DNA from: Takakia lepidozioides
Taxonomy: Eukaryota > Streptophyta > Takakiopsida > Takakiales > Takakiaceae
Length of the DNA: 64,000 nt
Reading direction: 5' to 3'
Assembly (NCBI GenBank): GCA_030704615.1
Contig: CM060731.1
Span: forward strand, 71,342,756-71,406,755
A program made the position numbers and the translations under genes. A model generated the notes under the pieces. That model saw nothing but the letters and a program-made list of their open reading frames with translations. It had not been told where the DNA came from and ran no database searches. Positions within the stretch are counted from its first letter, which is position 1. Each line of letters opens with the position of its first letter. This document shows, piece by piece, positions 59,193 through 64,000 of this stretch.

Positions 59193-60149
59193 CTATGGGT
59201 GTGCAGCAAACAGGATAGCTTCCTGCTCCTCATCCAGTCCTCCTCTCCATTCATACTCTCTGACCCCTCGAGGTCTTCTCGTAGCAGGTAATCTACTAGA
59301 TTTCTTTGTGGTAATTTGTATCTCGTGCATCCCATTATGCACGGTTAGTAACTGAGAATTCCAGTCATGGAATACCCTGGCCTGTTTCAGCCACGGACGT
59401 CCCAATAATAAGGAGTAAGCCTCCATGACTTCATCCATCTTCAACACAGTTACTGTGATCATAAAGATCATCTTCTGTATCTGTATCTTAACTCCTCTTA
59501 TTAATCCCAATGGCTGTACACTTCTTTGATCTGCCATTGTTACTGTAAATGGGGCTGGTTTCATGTTACTTAGACCAAGCTTCTTCCTTAATTGGTCTGT
59601 CATGATATTTACTCCTGAGCCTCCATCTATCAGTACATCAGTTAGTTCTGTGCTTCCAATTCTCAATTGGATTACTAGCATAGAATCATCAAAGTCCATG
59701 ACTATTTCTCGCCCTTCCGGCTTCACATTATAACTGGTCACATTGCTGTTCAGGACTGTGTTTCCTGTCTCGTGGGCAATTCGATTGATTGCTTGATACA
59801 GCATGTGTCTACAATAAGGTGCCACAGCCAATAGCTGTCCAATGGTAATCTCTGCTTTGGTCTGGCATATTACTTCAGCCAAAGTCCCTTCATTACTTTG
59901 CATGTCTGCATCTTCTTTCTTCCTTTCATCCTCACTCACTTCTTCTTCTCCATCAGAATCAGAGGAATCTGCCACAGGAATATCAGTACTCTTCTGCATT
60001 TCCCTTATGGTATCTGCCACTTCCTTGTGCAGTTCCCTCTCATCTCTCCATGCCCCATCATCTTCAGGGATATCACTGCCACCTTCATTATCATCCTCTT
60101 CCTCAACTACTGGAGGTATTAGTTTGGCTTTGCTTCTTGTTACTATCAT
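59193..60149 (-). CDS. Protease region (copy C)
   Basis: 318 codons: an acidic N-terminal part (ESATG... region with EEEVSEDERK), then the retropepsin core VLIDGGSGVNIMTDQLRKKL and LLLGRPWLKQARVFHDW. It ends at TAG 59193-59195 (CATAGTGG; A reads CAGAGTGG). A TAA just upstream (near 60156, GAA in copy A) splits it from gag. Confidence 0.85.
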   Translation of the reverse strand: MIVTRSKAKLIPPVVEEEDDNEGGSDIPEDDGAWRDERELHKEVADTIREMQKSTDIPVADSSDSDGEEEVSEDERKKEDADMQSNEGTLAEVICQTKAEITIGQLLAVAPYCRHMLYQAINRIAHETGNTVLNSNVTSYNVKPEGREIVMDFDDSMLVIQLRIGSTELTDVLIDGGSGVNIMTDQLRKKLGLSNMKPAPFTVTMADQRSVQPLGLIRGVKIQIQKMIFMITVTVLKMDEVMEAYSLLLGRPWLKQARVFHDWNSQLLTVHNGMHEIQITTKKSSRLPATRRPRGVREYEWRGGLDEEQEAILFAAHP

Positions 60150-60158
60150 TGTACTTAC

Positions 60159-62192
60159 TTATGGTACAACACATGGCCTAACCATGTGAGGTGCCACCAC
60201 TGGGCCCTCATTCACAGGAGCTCTCATCTCATTCTGGTGTCTTATCCAGAATGAACAGGCTGCCTTGCGATGTCCTGGCTGATTACAATAGTAACATAGT
60301 TCTTCACCATTGGGTCCTCGCCCTTGGTCTGTTCTTGGATTATTTCTGTAATCCTGATTCCCGGGCTGGTAATTCCCCCTTGGATTACCCTGATAGTTGC
60401 CTCTGGAATTTCCTTGGTAATTCCCTCTTGAATTACCTCTCCCTTCCATGCCATTGTTATAACCACCAGACCTACCATAGTGGTCCTGATCATTGCTTCT
60501 TCTTGGCTGGGGTTGCACCTGATGCACCCTTACTTGCCTAGGTTCTCTTGCAACTGTCCTTCTGTTGTAGTAACAATTCTCAGTAGAATGGTTATCCATT
60601 TTACAGATAGTACAGTGTTTCTCCTTCATGTGGCATTCTGTGGTGGTATGGCCTTCATTCTGGCACTTTGCACACCATACACCCTTCCTCCAATGTGTTG
60701 CAGCCTCTGTGGCATACTTCTTCAAGATTTCTTCCAATCTTTTCTCATAGTTATCCCTCTTCAACTTATCCTTTCTCTTACTCTTCCTTTTTAGTTCTTG
60801 CTCTTCTTCTTCATCTGACTCATCCTCAGAGTCCTCATCATCCCTTTTCTCTCTCCTGAGCATTCTCAATTGCTCAATTCTGTTTGCAGTTTCAAATGCC
60901 TCCTCCACTGTATTATGGGGTAACATATCCACTTTCTTTTGCAACTGTGGTCTTAGTCCACTCACAAACCAAGTCTTCTGTAAACCTGGTGCTGGTACTG
61001 CAGCCAGCTTTTTCATCATCAATTCCATCTTTTCCATATACTCCTCAACAGTTTCATGCTTCTTTTGCTTTAACTCTTGTAAACTTCCATACACTTCATC
61101 CTCAGTTTTACTTGTCCTGAACCTATTTTGGAATGCTGTATTCAAGCCATTCCAGGTTAGGAAATGATTATCAGGGAATCTCGCATACCATTCACTTGCT
61201 TTCTTGATAAGTGAACAAGGAAACAATCTCATCTTGGCATCATTGCCATTCTCATTGTTCACTATACACATGTGCTCAAATTGGCTAATGTGTACATCGG
61301 GATCCCCTTTTCCTGAATATATTGGAAAATGTGGTTTTGCCCGTGTTGGTTGTAACGCCATCTATGGCCCTACCTTCTGCCCACTGACAGGTGCTGGCAC
61401 CCTTGCTGGTGCTTGTCCTTCAGGACCTGTTGATGTTGTGGTGGATCTTCCACCAAGTGGTGGCCCTTGAGCACTCCCTGCTACTGGCCCCAAGATATTC
61501 ACAGTATTCCCAGATTTAGTTGCACTACTTCCCACACTCCCTGTCCCCCAAGAGCCAGATCCAGGCAGCCCGCCTGATTCCCCTGAGCCGACACCTTTGT
61601 TGGCCTGTGATCCAAGTGCTCCACTTGATCCAGGTCCAACGGGTTGGGATGTCCTGGTTGTAGTCTCAACCTCAGCTGTTGGGTCTACTTCTTCATACTC
61701 TTCCTCTTCCAATTTCTTCTCTCTGTTTTCATCCTCCAAGTTTTGCCCTTGGGTTTCTTCTTCACTCATGTAACTCAACTGCAATGGTGTTGGAGAGTCT
61801 AAACTCTCCGTTGGCTCTGCCACATCCTCTCCTCCTTTTTCACCTTCCGCTTCAGAAACTGGAGTTCCTGCTTTTGGTGTTCCATGCCAACTCTTATCAA
61901 AGATTTCTATCAAATCTTTTATCGAGGGATGTACCTTAGATCTTTCACCTCGTGATTGATCTTCTTCCCGTACCAATTCCCTTAATCTTTCTTGCAAAGA
62001 AAAAGAAGGAGTGGCATCCAACTCTAGTTCTTCCGGTATGGGTGATGTACTCTTTGATCTTAATGGTGTGAGAGGTCGAGATGATTCCTCTATGTCTATT
62101 CCTCTCTCCCAAAGATATGGATAATTAGCTTTCAAATAGCTTTCTCTTTTTGCTGAATATCTCTGGCGTCTAGCTTCTCTTTCATCACTCAT
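60159..62192 (-). pseudogene. gag (copy C), one internal stop
   Basis: ATG 62192 starts MSDEREARRQRYSAKRES. The frame is open to TAG 61364-61362 (CAG in copy A) and then from 61361 to 60159. The order is a charged N-terminus, a Gly/Ser/Thr-rich linker, capsid-like LIKKASEWYARFPDNHFLTW, a charged KKK/EEE stretch, and three CCHC knuckles (60290-60670), followed by the Asn/Gly/Arg-rich RGNYQGN repeats between knuckles two and three. Reading through the stop gives about 677 residues. Confidence 0.88.
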
Positions 62193-62270
62193 GTCCCATG
62201 TCTTTCATTTCTTTTAATGTGGCAATCACCAAAACTCTCTTCTGTAATATCTCTCGTATATGCCTGGGTT

Positions 62271-62801
62271 TCATTCTAGCTTTAATGCACCCTTGGCTAT
62301 ACTAGAAGTCTCCGTTACCATATAACCATATGGCAAACAAGTCTGGAAAGTTGTTCTTGGTGTGAGTTTGATCCACAAAATATCCTTTGGAATCCAATTC
62401 TTTACCAGTACAAGCTCTTCATGCATATGAGTATACACATTCACCTTTCTTTCTTCCCAGCCTTCAAACTCTACTCGCTTAATGGATAGCAATGCTATCA
62501 CATAAACCAGTGTTGGTAACCAACGTGCTCTTCCTCTACAGGCCACCTAATAAATCTTTATCACTCCTTTCTCCAGTTCCCATTCAGGGTCAGCATCATG
62601 CACTCTCTTAAGAATGTTTTCTTTACAACCGTCTGGCAATTCCAAGAACCTTTGAAAGAATCGTTTGGATAATCTTTCCTTCTCAGTTTCACAAGGAATT
62701 TGATTCACATCAAATTCTTTAATTCTCCAACCACCATGATCCCACCAGATGCCTATCACATCTGGTTGTTCATGACCCAGTTCCCCAGTATGGTCGCCAA
62801 A
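62271..62801 (-). pseudogene. Leader ORF between primer site and gag (copy C)
   Basis: One frame enters from the LTR (62855) and reads IIGIWWDHGGWRIKEF-like sequence, then FFQRFLELPDGCKENILKRV. It meets TAG at 62549-62547 (Gln in copy A), and continues VACRGRARWLPTLVYVIALL and KNWIPKDILWIKLTPRTTF to a stop at 62271. The internal part, conserved in copy A where present, suggests a real protein of at least 175 residues. No ATG is seen near its start, so it may begin in the LTR-derived leader or by splicing. The function is unknown. Confidence 0.6.
62782..62801 (-). promoter_or_regulatory. Primer-binding-site region (copy C)
   Basis: Directly after the LTR end (GTGACA) comes TTTGGCGACCATACTGGGGA, of the TTGGCGACC...TGGGGA type found at the same place in many plant Ty3/gypsy elements. 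The matching tRNA was not determined. Confidence 0.6.
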
Positions 62802-63798
62802 TGTCACGTGGCTTTTACTCACCCATCCCTTCACTATCCGAGGCGGAAACTCCAAGATAGAAGAGTTGGAAATCTCTAAGTACTCAGCCCGCTCAGAACA
62901 ATCAGTCGTGACCTACAGCTAGTGTATCATGGGGGTGTTTCCTATTTGTTTTCCTTCCCGCATTCATGTTAGCTAGTTACCTTACTGTTGGTAATTAAGT
63001 ATCAGTTTGCTTCAGCAATCTATCAAATTCCATCAACTCATCCATTTATTCCACAGCTTCACTCAGATCTCTCTACACAGTGTGAGTATGAAGTATGTAT
63101 CAGATTAATATCTATCGAGTATCAGGCTGAAGCCATGGAGTCTCTAATCTGCTCTACATTACAACTCTACTGCTTGCATTCATTAAGCATCAACAGATCG
63201 CCCTCCTCCTACTCTGTGCTCTCCCTCCTTCCGCTCAGAGATGCGCTCTCTCCTCCTTTCCTCCCGTGATGTCCGAAGTCCCCTCTCCAAGTGATCTCTC
63301 CCCCTTCTCCCAGAATTCCCCAAGAAGTGATCCTTCTCCCGTCCTCGCTCCTGGCTTTATCTTCCTACCCGTTGTTCTAACCGTTTCCCTCACTAACCGT
63401 CATCCGTGTACTAACATGTTCCATTCACAGATGTTGTTCCTAACAATCGTTCCCTGTCCTGCTATCCATTCCCTATGGTCGTGACAGCTGTGTCAAGCTG
63501 TGACTGGCTGTGCGACTGTGTTGGGCTGTGTTGACTGTGTCAAGCTGTGACTGGCTGTGACGGGCTGTGTTGGCTGTGTCTGGCTGTGTAAGCTGTGTCG
63601 GACTGTGACGGGTTGTGTTGGCTGTAATGGGCTGTGTCGGGCTGTGACGAGCTGTGTTGGCTGTGATGGGCTGTGTAACCCCCCTCTAAAGTGCGCTGCT
63701 GTCACCCCTAAGGCTCATGTTGGTCTCAGTCTATGCAAAAATTAAGGGTACCCCACAGATCCCGTATAAGTGTCTAAGTCCCAGACAGTCCTCTAACA
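62802..63798 (-). repeat. 5' LTR of copy C (997 bp)
   Basis: On minus it starts TGTTAGAGGACTGTC (63798) and ends CACGTGACA (62802). It carries the CACAGCC minisatellite at 63483-63678. It differs from LTRs A and B by scattered substitutions, for example GTGACA for GCGACA at the end. Confidence 0.92.
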
Positions 63799-64000
63799 CA
63801 TCAATATCTTCTTTGGCGTCTGTCTCTCCCTCGGATGCAGTCTCCTCCTCACCCGTTCTCGGCAGTATGGGGGGCTGTTGTTCATCTCCAAAATCCTGCT
63901 CTTGCATCGCCAATCTTTCTTCATTGCCCTCTTCTTCCTCCTTTCCCTCTTTGTCTACTCATTCCAACCTCATTCTATCTCTGGCTCTCTTCCTGTCCCT
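63799..64000 (-). other. Acidic coding-like sequence at the right edge, cut by copy C
   Basis: The minus frame reads EEEEGNEERLAMQEQDFGDE and EEETASEGETDAKEDID and then enters the LTR. Its acidic, low-complexity make-up would suit a gag or another retroelement into which copy C inserted. There is a stop upstream near 63965. No family can be named. Confidence 0.3.

Larger units (their letters stand above)
55374..63798 (-). mobile_element. Ty3/gypsy copy C, minus strand, 5' LTR to post-pol spacer
   Basis: It has the 5' LTR (62802-63798), primer site, leader ORF, gag, protease, RT-RNaseH, integrase and pol minisatellite, and stops at 55374 (equal to 43248 in copy A). The post-pol ORF and 3' LTR are missing. 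Frames are long and mostly broken by single-base stops, unlike A and B. Confidence 0.92.

Overview
The window looks like nuclear DNA of a land plant. Its genes carry many small spliced exons, and the families are typical of plants: a mitochondrial pyruvate-dehydrogenase E2 of the two-lipoyl plant type, a plant 3-hydroxyisobutyryl-CoA hydrolase-like protein, a type I mannose-6-phosphate isomerase, a PPR-DYW gene relic, tRNA-type SINEs and Tat/Athila-like Ty3/gypsy elements. The PPR style and large repeats would suit a seed-free plant such as a fern or lycophyte, but that is a guess and no species is identified.

Layout. The left edge (1-174, minus) holds the start of a plastid-transit-peptide-like protein that runs out of the window. 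From 1898 to 23708 three intact genes lie head to tail on the minus strand. The first (1898-11664) is a 20-exon E2-like acyltransferase with a duplicated lipoyl cassette; it lacks the catalytic histidine. The second (13866-19798) is a 14-exon 3-hydroxyisobutyryl-CoA hydrolase-like gene with a presequence-like start and a C-terminal Ala-Arg-Leu. The third (21381-23708) is a 5-exon mannose-6-phosphate isomerase with one GC-AG intron. I assembled each from splice sites; all junctions keep the frame, giving predicted proteins of 613, 416 and 432 residues. Introns of the E2 gene contain two SINEs and a LINE 3' fragment.

From about 26.1 to 28.6 kb lies a decayed PPR-DYW gene (plus strand) built of near-identical 300-bp repeats and joined to a fragment of the same LINE. 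Two more SINEs sit at 29.3 and 30.1 kb. A degenerate tyrosine-recombinase relic of Crypton type lies at 31.8-32.75 kb (minus).

The right half (33.8-63.8 kb) is a nest of three copies of one Ty3/gypsy family. Copy A (plus, 33800-47758) has lost its 5' end and carries a 2.2-kb insertion in gag. Copy B (plus, 47759-55373) starts inside reverse transcriptase. Copy C (minus, 55374-63798) has its 5' LTR but stops after pol. Each 3' LTR end abuts the interior of the next copy, which suggests A inserted in B, B in C, and one later deletion of the left flanks. The family encodes a leader ORF before gag, a gag with three zinc knuckles, pro-RT-RNaseH-integrase, and a long ORF of unknown function after pol. 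Related CACAGCC-rich minisatellites occur at the end of pol and inside the LTR.

The most interesting points are the histidine-less E2 (possibly an E3-binding-protein-like subunit), the Crypton-type relic, the post-pol ORF and leader ORF of the gypsy family, the TIR-bounded 2.2-kb insertion, and the SINE family with a conserved 3' hairpin.
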